Assembly (NCBI GenBank): GCA_905250125.1
Contig: CAJNOL010000711.1
Coordinates: 45,398 to 109,397 of the forward strand
Source: Rotaria sordida
Taxonomy: Eukaryota > Rotifera > Eurotatoria > Philodinida > Philodinidae
Length of the DNA stretch: 64,000 nt
Reading direction: 5' to 3'
Shown here: positions 54,836 to 64,000 of the stretch, piece by piece
How positions within the stretch are numbered: position 1 is the first letter of the stretch
Layout: the number at the start of each line of letters is the position of its first letter
Notes under the pieces: model-generated
Told to the model about the DNA's origin: nothing
Database searches by the model: none
The model's input: the letters and a program-made list of their open reading frames with translations, nothing else
Translations under genes and position numbers: made by a program

Positions 54836-54903
54836 AAGGGTGCGAGTATTAGTCTTCTATTCTGACACACTCACTCATATTCACTTACACTCTTCTCACA
54901 TAC
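54836..54903. repeat. GT/AC-rich repeat (copy D), downstream of the ART pseudogene
   Basis: Starts GGGTGCGAGTATT (54838-54850). The right side is ACACACTCACTCATATTCACTT-like words to 54903, inverse in wording to GTGAGTGTGT. More diverged than copies A-C. It begins about 90 bp after the last readable ART-TPR exon. Confidence 0.4.
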
Positions 54904-55809
54904 TTGTCATGACATTCGAAGGCTACACAATTTTTAACTAAAGCAGTTACGTTCGTCATCAGCTATTTGATTTTGGAAGAAATCTCAGCTTTGCCCGATG
55001 AAATCTAAAAATAAACTATGCAACATAGTCGATATCTACAAAGGAACTTGTTTGTACGTCTACTGAGTTTTCTAGGAAATTCTGATAGTTTTGATCCTTT
55101 TTTTAAACAAGAACGCTAACTGATTTAGTTTGATTGCACAAGAAAAGAATAGTCTTGTTGATCACACTTTTGTCATAGTATATCTTCCAGTAACTTTGAT
55201 GAACATCATATCCATTAATGATAGCAACTACCACAAACTGAAGAAATAGCTTACCACCACCCTCGATGCTGATGTCTATTGAGTTACTGTCTATCTTCAG
55301 TATGTCACTACTTAATATACAACACACATTTATATAGACGAGAGCGAGAAACAGAAAACAAAGATTACTGTGAGGTAATATCCATGTCGGTACACTATCA
55401 TAGTTAATCAAAATAACTGTCATTAATATTAGACAATCTATACCAATGTCTGGCAAGTATTGTGATAGATGTCGCTTTACTTTTCTGAAAAATATCTTTT
55501 ATTAATGATCATAATTATTTTGTCTTTATTTTAATTGAAAAATAATTGAACATTAAGTTAGAATAAAAATAAAATATCAAATTATCGCCATCTATCAAAA
55601 AGATATTTATTTAATTTTCCTAATTTAACCATAACTTCCTGGATCGATTGAGATTTATTTCTAATCAAACTATTCCTTCCAAAAAAAAAAAACTCAATAT
55701 TTTTTTATTAAACTGACTCAATATTTTTTGTTTTTCGTTAATATCAAATATTCAATTTCATTAATCTAATACAAAATTAATTTATCTTATTTTTAAATCC
55801 ATAATTACC
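54904..55809. other. Intergenic, no supported gene
   Basis: Between the ART pseudogene and ZIP9. A 117-codon minus-strand frame (55456-55103) has hydrophobic stretches but no recognisable family and no neighbouring exons, so it is not called. The last 300 bp are AT-rich upstream sequence of ZIP9. Confidence 0.4.
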
Positions 55810-57809
55810 ATGTCGGAATCGTTTATCTTGAGTATGTTCAGTTTAGCTATGTTTCTTGGCTCATATTTATCTGGTCTTATTCCACTTGCATTCAATCTTT
55901 CTGAAGTAAGTTATTAATTTTATTTATCAATTAATAAAAAGAAAAGGAAAAACAAATCTTTTAGACAAAAATGCGTTATGTTACTGTACTTGGTGCTGGT
56001 CTATTAGTTGGTACAGCATTAGCTGTTATTATACCAGAAGGTGTTCATGCACTTTATATGAGTGAATTAGAAACAAATCAAATGCAAACTCAACATGAAT
56101 TTCATTCTGATCATAAAATAGTTCGTCGACATTTAAATCAAATTGATCATGGTATTAAAGTCCCTATTGCAAGTGATGTTAAAGTCGATAATGATATAAA
56201 AGGTGATGCTTTACCACCAGCTCATCAACATACAGCTGATCGACCAAGAGAACTAGGTTCAGAAATTGGACATAAACATTCAGATACAACACATTCAGCT
56301 ATTGGTATACGTTTATATATGTTATATGAATATAAGAATTCATTAAATTTTATTTAGGTGTTACACTTATACTTGGTTTTGTATTTATGCTTATTATTGA
56401 TAATTGTGGTTCAAGAATTATTCGACATCATGGAACTCAAAGTATTTTTTAACTAATTATTAAAAAAAAAACAAAGTTTTTTTTTTCTTTAAATCTATTT
56501 TGATTAGTTCTGGATTCATCGGGTGCAGTTATTATATCTAAACCAAAAGCAACCTGGACAGCAACATTAGGTCTTGTGGTACATGCAGCTGCTGATGGTA
56601 TTGCATTAGGTAATAGAAAAAAGAAAAACAAAGTATAACTTTTTCTTTTGAAGAGAAAACTAAAAATGTCTTTCGTTTAGTTTTTTTTCATACATAGTAG
56701 TCATGTATGAATATTTAATTTACAATCATTCAGCAGTAATAATTAAAAATTTGCGATAATTCTTAGTATAGATATTCTATTTTATCCTACTTTTATTGTA
56801 TTAGCAATAGGATTTAAAAGAAAAAAATAATCAACTGAAAAATTTTGAGAAAAAGATTTTTGTTTAACATTAAGTTATAAGAGTACTTAAGTGACTTACT
56901 CAATCGTATTTACTTCTCAATAGATTTAAGTAATACAAGTAAGAAGAAAAAAAAAACAGCTTGTCCAAAAAATAGATTTATACCATTAACTGCATTTGTT
57001 ACACAGGTATATAGAAAATGTCGAAATCGAATCACCAGATGTCCATTGATTTGAATGGCATTGTTTACAGATATATATATATAGGCAGTAAAAATATTCT
57101 TTCTTTTGCGAAATTTTTTATTATCTTGGATTGTTTATCTCTATGTTGACAAGATCCGATGTTCGAAATATTTCGATTAAGGTAAGATAGAAATAACGTA
57201 TGAAGTCTGCAAACTAACGATTTTTTATTTTTGATTGATTATATTCTTAATAATAAGTTTTTTCAAAAAAACAAAAGAAAATCTAATTTAGGTGCAGCAT
57301 CAGCGACAAGTCGATTTAATGTTGAATTAATTGTATTTATGGCAATTATGCTTCATAAGGTTATTATTATTATTATTTCATATTAAGTATTAAATAAATT
57401 TTGGTTTTAGGCACCAGCTGCATTTGGTCTCGTTTCATTTTTAATGTCTGATGGTGTTGATCGTAAACGAATACGACGTCATTTATTAGTCTTTTCTTTA
57501 GCTGCTCCTCTAATGGCTATATTTACTTTTGTACTATTAAAAAGTGTATGTTTATAATTTTTCTTATTTAAGAAAATTTTCGTTTTTGTTTTTTCGTTTC
57601 TGTAGAGAATTCGTGACACCTATTCAGTTGATTCAACTGGTTTAGCTATGTTATTTAGTGCTGGTACATTTTTATTTGTTGCAACAGTACATGTTTTACC
57701 TGAAGTACAATCTCATTATGATGATCGACAATTTCGTGCCATTGAACTTCTTATTCTTATTATTGGATGTTGTTTTCCTATTATTCTTTCAATGGGACAT
57801 AAGCATTAG
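55810..57809 (+). CDS. SLC39A9: Zinc transporter ZIP9 (SLC39A9, 7 exons)
   Basis: Membrane zinc importer of the ZIP family, at Golgi or plasma membrane in animals. Exons 55810-55905, 55965-56304, 56358-56441, 56508-56609, 57292-57359, 57411-57545, 57606-57809; 342 residues. TM1 is followed by [27 protein letters not shown], nearly the human ZIP9 sequence. A variable His-rich cytosolic loop (HQHTADR, GHKHSD) comes next, then [12 protein letters not shown], the metal-site TMs [17 protein letters not shown] and [23 protein letters not shown], then [14 protein letters not shown] and the C-terminal [23 protein letters not shown]. Intron 4 (682 bp) is the only long one. The HP1-like gene starts 199 bp downstream, same strand. 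Confidence 0.95.
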
Positions 57810-57867
57810 AGAATATAAATAAAAAATACAAAAATTCTTTTTCTTTTTTGTTCTAAATTGTTCTTGT

Positions 57868-57868
57868 C

Positions 57869-57905
<37 letters not shown>
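57868..57905. repeat. TA microsatellite
   Basis: About 17 tandem TA units in the short spacer between the ZIP9 stop and the HP1-like start; an AATAAA signal for ZIP9 lies just before it (about 57817). Confidence 0.9.
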
Positions 57906-57907
<2 letters not shown>

Positions 57908-58008
57908 GTACTATGTTTGTTTTCTTTTTTTTTGTTCTCTTCTATTTAAAATCTATATAGTATTATTGTTGTCTTTTGTTTTTAGATCATTTTTCTATTT
58001 TGTTTTCA

Positions 58009-59552
58009 ATGGCTGATGATATATATGTTGTTGAAAAAATTCTTAATAAAAGAATACTTGAAAATGGTGAAATAGAATATTTTTTAAAATGGTTTGGTTA
58101 TAGTGAAGATGAAGCAACATGGGAACCGGAAGAAAATGTTTTTTGTAAAGATTTAATACGATTATATGAAAAAAGTGTAAATATTAATGAGAATATAGTA
58201 AGTTAAAAATAATAACATTTTATTTATAATTAATCGTTTTGTTTTTCTAGGATGATGAATGTAAATTAATTATTTCTCAAATTCTCGGTGAAATTGAAAA
58301 TCTTTTTGAAACAGGTAATTTTATAATGTAAATAGTTGAGCAATACATTAAAGATGAATCAAAAGAGAAGAAACAGCAAACTTCAAACTCTCTCTCCCGA
58401 TGAGCATGTTTTCACTTAATAGTAGTCTTACGGATTCCTGAAATATATTAACAACTATCCTCATGTAATAATAATCATTTTGATTAATCTAAATAATTTG
58501 AAATAAAAGTTATCTCTAGCGGAATTTTGAAGAAATTTGAATTCACTCTATTTCTAATCTATACAGTGAGATGAATTGCTCTATTCAAATAAAAACAAAA
58601 CAAAAAAAGAAAAGAAAAGTCTTTTTATTCTATGATTGTATATTTGATTTATTGCTATTTTTCAGTCTCTTCGAACAATGTAAGTATGGATGATCTATCA
58701 ATCAATTATTGTTTATCATCCACAAATATATCTACTACAACAATGGATGAATATCCAAATACTACTGATAAATCATTACTGTCCGATATTCATAGTATGA
58801 AAATCCTTCAAAACAAAAAAAAAAAGAAAAGGATCTATTACTTTTGTTTTTTTTTATTTTCCAAATTTAGATGAAAAAGAAAATGGTATATCTACAAATA
58901 ATGATATGGAAAATGGTATATTGAAAATAAAACTAATTGGTATAGGAAAAAAAACAATACTAAAATATTTTCTTTTTTTTTTGATATCTAGAAGAATTAC
59001 AATTAAAAAATAAGAATTTAGAAGTAAGATATTTAAAGAAGAATAGATTTTGTTATTTTTTTTTAAATAAAATTTATTTCTATTTAGTCATCATCTAATA
59101 TAAAACGCCGTCGAAAACGAACAAAAACTACATCATTTACACGTAGAAAAAAATCTCGATCTGATTCTATTCATAATAAATCAACTATGGTTGATGAAAA
59201 TGCTAATGATATTCAAAGACAAGAACGAATAGAAATACCAAATCATACAATAGATTATCTTTCACTGGAACCTGAACGTATTGTTTCAATAACACGTTCA
59301 CGTTTACCAACTGAACAACTTGAATTTCTTTTAAAATGTAAAACATGTCCAACAAAATTATATTTTATTTCAAATGAAAAAGCAAAAGAACTTGTACCGG
59401 ATTTATTAATTGAATTTTATGAACGACATATTAATTGGTTTATAGATAAACCATCATCATCATCATCATCATTATCATCATCGAGGCAAAAAAAATCTAG
59501 ACAAGATAGTTATTCGACTAATCGAAGCAATACAAATAGAAAAAAATCTTGA
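58009..59552 (+). CDS. HP1-like chromodomain/chromoshadow protein (6 exons)
   Basis: Heterochromatin protein 1 relative expected to read methylated histone H3 lysine 9 in the nucleus. Exons 58009-58197, 58251-58314, 58666-58794, 58871-58939, 58992-59023, 59088-59552; 315 residues. Chromodomain at residues ~5-57 with the aromatic cage region YVVEKIL, FLKWFGY and TWEPEENV. A long Ser/Thr/Asn-rich hinge follows, then a basic NLS-like stretch (KRRRKRTKTTSFTRRKKSR). A C-terminal chromoshadow-like domain (..PERIVSITRS..LEFLLKCKTCPTKLYFISNEKAKELVPDLLIEFYERHINW) and a Ser-rich tail complete it. Longer than typical HP1 (about 190 aa) because of the hinge. A TTTTGTTTTTAG acceptor at 57974-57985 lies 23 bp before the ATG. 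Confidence 0.88.
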
Positions 59553-59773
59553 ATATATATAGATATCATTTTTCATTCTCTTTTTTGTTGTTGTTGTTGT
59601 TATTGTTGTTATTATTGTTCATTTACTCTATTATAAAAGTGTACAAAACAAAAAAAAAACAAAAGAATTTTCTTTTTTTTGTGTATATTCAAACGAAGAA
59701 AAATGTTTGATAAAGATTGTGAAAAATAAAACAATGCAATGAATTGTTTTAAGTTATTAGATGTACTCGAAAG

Positions 59774-59870
59774 CAGGGATAGACGAGTCCGAGTTTTGAC
59801 TCGGACTCGAGTCACATTTTTTTACTGACGCGGACTCGACACGTAGGATATCTTAGGTCAGGATTCGAGT
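59774..59870. mobile_element. hAT-like left end (candidate)
   Basis: CAGGGATAGACGAGTCCGAG followed by GACTCGGACTCGAGTC and more GACTCG words. CAGGGAT-type ends with GACTC-rich subterminal arrays fit hAT elements and echo the 51111 element. No matching right end was found, so it is either truncated or is the outer edge of the large inverted repeat that follows. Confidence 0.35.
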
Positions 59871-60110
59871 ATATCCTGGAAATATTCGCCATAACAGTGA
59901 CTCCAAATTAGATCACATTGGCTCCAAGTAGAACTCGACGAGCTCTACCGACTCCAATAATTACTTTCTCCAAAGCCCCCCCCTCCCCTCAAACCGGAGA
60001 AAAGTCCAAAATACCGCAAAAAAATGCTAAAAAAACCCATATAGTTTAGAAAGATCCGTCGTGATTCGCACCTGAGTGGCTCCAACAAAAACCAAATATA
60101 CCAATCGATA

Positions 60111-61793
60111 GATCTCGACAAGCTCTATCAATTCCACATCCAATTCTTTCAATTCGACTCAACCATTAATTAGGAAGCCGCCACTAACTTCTTTGATGTT
60201 TACCACTGTGGCGATTCGTCAATCAATCGACTCCAACAAAACTGACGATACCATTAGGTAGATCTTGACGAGCTCTATTCAATCCACATCTCACTCGTCA
60301 AATTCGAGCAACTCATTATTGAGAAAATCCCTAATTACCTCTATAGCTACTATATTCATATATACACATAGGATAATTCCCGAAAAACTTTATCTCACTC
60401 CTTCATGAGTCGACTTCAACCAAACTAAGGATGGCTTCAGATAGATCTCGATGAGCTCTATCGATCCACACATCATTTTCCGCATTCGAGCAAGCCATCA
60501 CCGAGAAAATCTCTAATTAATCTTTTGTTCATACATAAGGTGGTTAGGAATTGGGAATACCGATCCAAAATTCTTCATGAGTCGGCTGCAAGAAAACTAA
60601 AGATTGCTCCAAATAAGTGTCGACGAGCTCTATTCATTCCATACCTCACTCGTCAAATTCAAGCAAATTATCACCGAGAAAATCCCTAATTAATCCTTTG
60701 TTCATACATATGATGGTTAGGACTTGGGAATACCGATCCAAAATCCTTCATAAGTCAGCTGCAATAAAACTAAAGATGGCTCCAAATAAGGGTCGACGAG
60801 CTCTAACCATTCCATACCTCACTCATCAAATTCAAGCAAACCATCACTGAGAAAATCTCTAAATAATCCTTTGTTCATACATATGGTGGTTGGAACTTGG
60901 GAATATGGATCCAAAATCCTTCATGAGTCGGCTCGAACAAAACTAAGAATGACTCCAAATAAGTGTCGACGAGCTCTATCATTTGCATACCTTAATGTTG
61001 ATGGTACATCAACAGTTTTATTGCACTCGACTCTTGAATCAGTCTTCAAAGATTTTTTTGAAAATCCTATCATTATCAACATTAAGGTATGCAAATGATA
61101 GAGCTCGTCGACCCTTATTTGGAGCCATCTTTAGTTTTCTTGCAGCCGACTCATGAAGGATTTTGGATCGGTATTCCCAAGTCCTAACCATCATATGTAT
61201 GAACAAAGGATTAGCTAAGGATTTTCTCGGTGATGATTTGCTTGAATTTGGTGAGAAAGGTATGGAATGGATAGAACTCGATGAGATCTATGTCGAACCA
61301 TCCTTAGTTTTGTTGAAGCCGACTCATGAAGAATTTTGGATCGGTATTCCCAATTCCTAACCACCTTATGTATGAACAAAAGATTAATTAGGGATTTTCT
61401 CGGTGATGACTTGCTCGAATGCAGAAAATGACGTATGGATCGATAGAGCTCATCGAGATCTATCGGGAGCCATCCTTAGTTTGGTTGAAGTCGACTCTTG
61501 AAGGAGTGAGATAAAGTTTTTCGGGAATTATCCTATGTGTATATATGAATATAGCAGCTATAGAAGTAATTAGCGATTTTCTCAACAATGAGTTGCTCGA
61601 ATTTGACGAGTGAGATGTGGATTGAATAGAGCTCGTCAAGATCTATCTAATGGTATCGTCAGTTTTGTTGGAGCCGATTGATTGACGAATCGCCACAGTG
61701 GTGAATATCAAAGAAGTTAGTGGCGGCTTCCTAATTAATGGTTGAGTCGAATTGAAAGAATCGGATGTGAAGTTGATAGAGCTTGTCGAGATC
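60111..61793. repeat. Large inverted repeat built of ~173-bp units
   Basis: Left arm 60111-61001 and right arm 61074-61793 are inverted copies around a 72-bp loop. Both contain the same ordered landmarks: TGTCGACGAGCTC / GAGCTCGTCGAC, CCAAAATCCTTCATGAGTCGG, GAATACCGATCC, GTTCATACAT, ACTTTATCTCACTCCTTCA, AAGCCGCCACTAACTTC. The inner part of the arms is a tandem array with a ~173-bp period (repeats of the GAGCTC landmark near 60436, 60617, 60790 and 60964 left; near 61098, 61276 and 61444 right), so the left arm has one unit more. The open frames at 60617-61360 are repeat sequence, not genes. The element type is unknown. Confidence 0.85.
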
Positions 61794-62270
61794 ATTTTTG
61801 TGTTTAAAAACACAGTCAAAATTTCTCATGTGGACAGACCTTGAAACAAGTGATCATCTTGCCGTTAGTCTTCTTATACACACAAGGAACATACCATAAT
61901 TATAAAAATGAATAAGATATAAACGTATTCAGAAATTTATCAAAAAATAATATTCATTTATTGATCATTCAAATAACGAAAGTACAATAAAGAAATTTTT
62001 TTTTTCCATCAATTACATATGTAGAGGTATGAAAAAGAAAATAATATTTGATATCTATAAGCAAGATTTTTCATAATCTTAAAAAAGTCGTCAAATTTTG
62101 TCTTGATTGAACTATTTCATTTTTTTTTTCTAAATTTTGTTCATCCAATAAAAAAAAAAATGAACATACTCATCAGACCTAAACGCATAACAATGTCCGT
62201 CCATGCATATATATGAGCTATATATATTCAAAAAAAATGCATCTATACAGGTCAGTTCAATAATAAAAGA
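61794..62270. other. Spacer before the F-box gene
   Basis: AT-rich, no gene. Contains a small GTGTTTAAAAACAC palindrome at 61799-61812 directly at the right edge of the large inverted repeat. A TATACAG acceptor-like site lies about 20 bp before the F-box ATG. Confidence 0.35.
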
Positions 62271-63009
62271 ATGAACAAAAGCACATTCGAATTATTACCC
62301 AATGAAATTTTACTCATTATATTTCGTTATTTATCTTCATTTCATTTGTGTCAAGCCTTTCTTTATGTAAAAAATACTAGGATCGAACATCTTCTTACGT
62401 CCATACGTCATTCATTAGATGTTAGTTCAATGCATTATGATCAATTGTACCAATTTCTCAGCAATATTAATAATGATACTACAAAGCGTTTTACTGCTTT
62501 GATAGATACTCTTGTACTCCGTGACGGACTAGGAGCTTGTTTAATGTTATTTAACTATTTGAAAAAAAATTTAAATGATAATCCACTATTCATAAACATG
62601 ATGTTACCATCAATAAAACAACTTGTTATATTGAATGCAGAAGATTATTCATATATACTGATTAAACCATTATTAACATCTTTAGCATTTCATAACAATA
62701 CAGTACAACGTTTGTATCTTGTATTTGACAGGCCTACCTATTCATACTTTTCAATACTTTCTTCGCTCATTTCTTACCGTATTTCAATTCATACAATGAT
62801 ATTAGAAGTTGAAAAAGGTATACCATAAAATATATTTATCAATAACAAAATCCAAATTCGTGACTACATTATAGTTACAATAATATCATTTGATTATATA
62901 AGATATTATCAACGAATTTTTATTAACAGATTTGAAATTATCTTTAGATTTAGATTATATGCATGAATTAATACGGTTGATAATTAGAAAACATTTTTCT
63001 AAAAGATGA
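62271..63009 (+). CDS. F-box protein, short (2 exons)
   Basis: Exons 62271-62817 and 62930-63009; 208 residues. The N-terminal F-box (about residues 5-45) reads FELLPNEILLIIFRYLSSFHL, the usual start of F-box domains that bind Skp1 in SCF ubiquitin ligases. The rest (LPSIKQLVILNAEDY, LTSLAFHNNTVQRLYLVFD) looks like irregular leucine-rich sequence, as in many bdelloid F-box proteins; target unknown. Shorter than the several-hundred-residue relatives I know of, so it may be a truncated family member or have lost 3' exons: after exon 2 the frame stops at TGA 63007-63009 and no further exon with homology was seen. Confidence 0.75.
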
Positions 63010-63709
63010 TCAGTTAAGATGTGTTTAATATACAATGAGTCGGAAAGATATTTATCTTCAAGATGAGAAATAGAAAATAAGATGTTTATTAGAATTTAGA
63101 AGTTTTCATTTCTTGCCTTTAAATGTCAATATATTTGAATGTTCCAAATGCGAATCTAAAATCTTGTTATACAGTAACACCTATAGTAGACACTACGTTC
63201 CTAATTGAACAAAAATGTCACGATGGCCATTATTGAACATATTTGATAATGATTTTTCTTAATGAATTAGACATGCAAATTAAAAAAAAAATGATATCTG
63301 TTATGTTCGATTGACGAGAGAGATATAAAGGCATTGTTGTTGTCGTGCCATTTTGCTGGTGCTGTATTAATTATAAGCAAAAATTAAGCCAATTAGTGAA
63401 AAATGACTGCTTTTTGGAATGATTGAAATTGTATTGTTTCATTTTCATTGTGTTTCCAAAAAGCGGCTATTTTTCAATTAAGAAGTAATCAACGAAAATG
63501 ATGCGATCACTATATAAATATATTTACTCGTACTATTGCTATATGAACAAAAAAAAAAACTTTACCCTTCGTCACTACTATCTTTGGCATCTTTTAAAAC
63601 ATCTATATATTGATGAGAGATACTTCGTAAGACTTTTTGACAAGCATTAAAATCTTGATCTTAAATATATTTTTTTTTTGCTGATTCAAGTTTTTTTATC
63701 ATTGCGTAT
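63010..63709. other. Intergenic, nothing recognised
   Basis: AT-rich, no convincing frame; no sign of further F-box gene exons. Confidence 0.35.
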
Positions 63710-63874
63710 CACAGCTGGGCAAGTCAAATCAAAAAAGGCTCAAGTCGAATCAAGTCAAAGATGACTTGACTTGATCGAAAAATTTTAAGATATAACTTGC
63801 TTGACTTGCCCGGAAAAATTTTGCGAGTATGACTTGACTTGTGATGTAAAAAGCCTATGACTTGTCCAGCTGTG
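63710..63874. mobile_element. Small TIR element (MITE), 165 bp
   Basis: Terminal inverted repeats CACAGCTGGGCAAGTCA (63710-63726) and, inverted, CACAGCTGGACAAGTCA (63858-63874), 16 of 17 matching. The interior is filled with AAGTCAAATCAAGTC / GACTTGACTTG words, an imperfect palindrome. The flanking octamers TTGCGTAT (63702-63709) and TCGTGTAT (63875-63882) match at 6 of 8, compatible with a decayed 8-bp duplication of hAT type. No coding capacity. Confidence 0.65.
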
Positions 63875-64000
63875 TCGTGTATATTTTTGGTTTTCCTTAG
63901 TCTTGTACACTTTTGAGCTTGTTCTTGTTCATAAAAAATCATGACAGATTCTTTTCTAATAATTCTGTTTCACAATAACTAATTCATTAAAGAGTGATCA

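Noticed and set aside
55103..55456. 117-codon minus-strand frame with hydrophobic segments between the ART pseudogene and ZIP9
   Set aside because: No family recognised, no splice-linked neighbours, composition compatible with chance in AT-rich DNA.
60617..61360. Three + strand open frames of 65-77 codons
   Set aside because: They are the ~173-bp repeat units of the large inverted repeat read in one frame, with near-identical sentences repeated.

Overview
The window looks like nuclear DNA of a bdelloid rotifer (Adineta/Rotaria-like). This is an inference. The DNA is very AT-rich. The genes are metazoan and split by many short introns (mostly about 50-70 bp, GT..AG, often GTTT or GTAA donors). 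Several families typical of bdelloid genomes are present: an ADP-ribosyltransferase plus TPR family member, a DUF4139-like protein, an F-box protein and tandem SLC46-like transporters. A 10-N run at 25185-25194 shows this is a draft assembly. All exon coordinates come from reading splice sites and reading frames by eye; each multi-exon model was checked for phase continuity.

Layout. 1-264: 3' end of an unrecognised + strand gene. 4884-1069 (-): tryptophan 2,3-dioxygenase, whose sixth intron (2.1 kb) carries several fold-back repeats. 9412-6261 (-): ArfGAP1. 12726-9556 (-): FIP1-type mRNA 3'-end processing factor, lying 143 bp upstream of ArfGAP1 on the same strand. 15728-18202 (+): tetraspanin. 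18570-23681 (+): PIGN, the GPI ethanolamine phosphate transferase 1. 25195-26707 (+): secreted DUF4139-like protein, starting right at the assembly gap. 29247-30721 (+): opsin. 31378-30805 (-): four-EF-hand calmodulin-like protein. 33860-35076 (+): SH2 protein. 38933-39583 (+): PPxY four-TM protein. 39892-48025 (+): three tandem SLC46-like MFS transporters. 48.0-53.2 kb: gene-poor, with a decayed coding remnant and a non-autonomous hAT-like transposon. 53245-54748 (+): broken ART-TPR gene. 55810-57809 (+): ZIP9 zinc transporter. 58009-59552 (+): HP1-like chromodomain/chromoshadow protein. 59.8-61.8 kb: very large inverted repeat. 62271-63009 (+): small F-box protein. 63710-63874: small TIR element.

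The housekeeping genes (TDO, ArfGAP1, FIP1, PIGN, ZIP9, HP1) are intact and cover unrelated pathways: tryptophan catabolism, Golgi traffic, polyadenylation, GPI anchors, zinc and heterochromatin. They do not form a functional cluster. The most interesting material is the repeat content. There is an 839-bp fold-back element with a 9-bp target duplication, a 398-bp hairpin element, a 1439-bp hAT-like element with an exact 8-bp target duplication, a GT-rich hairpin family resembling degenerate bdelloid telomere repeats that brackets the broken ART gene, and a 1.7-kb palindrome built from ~173-bp units. I found no convincing wholly new gene system.
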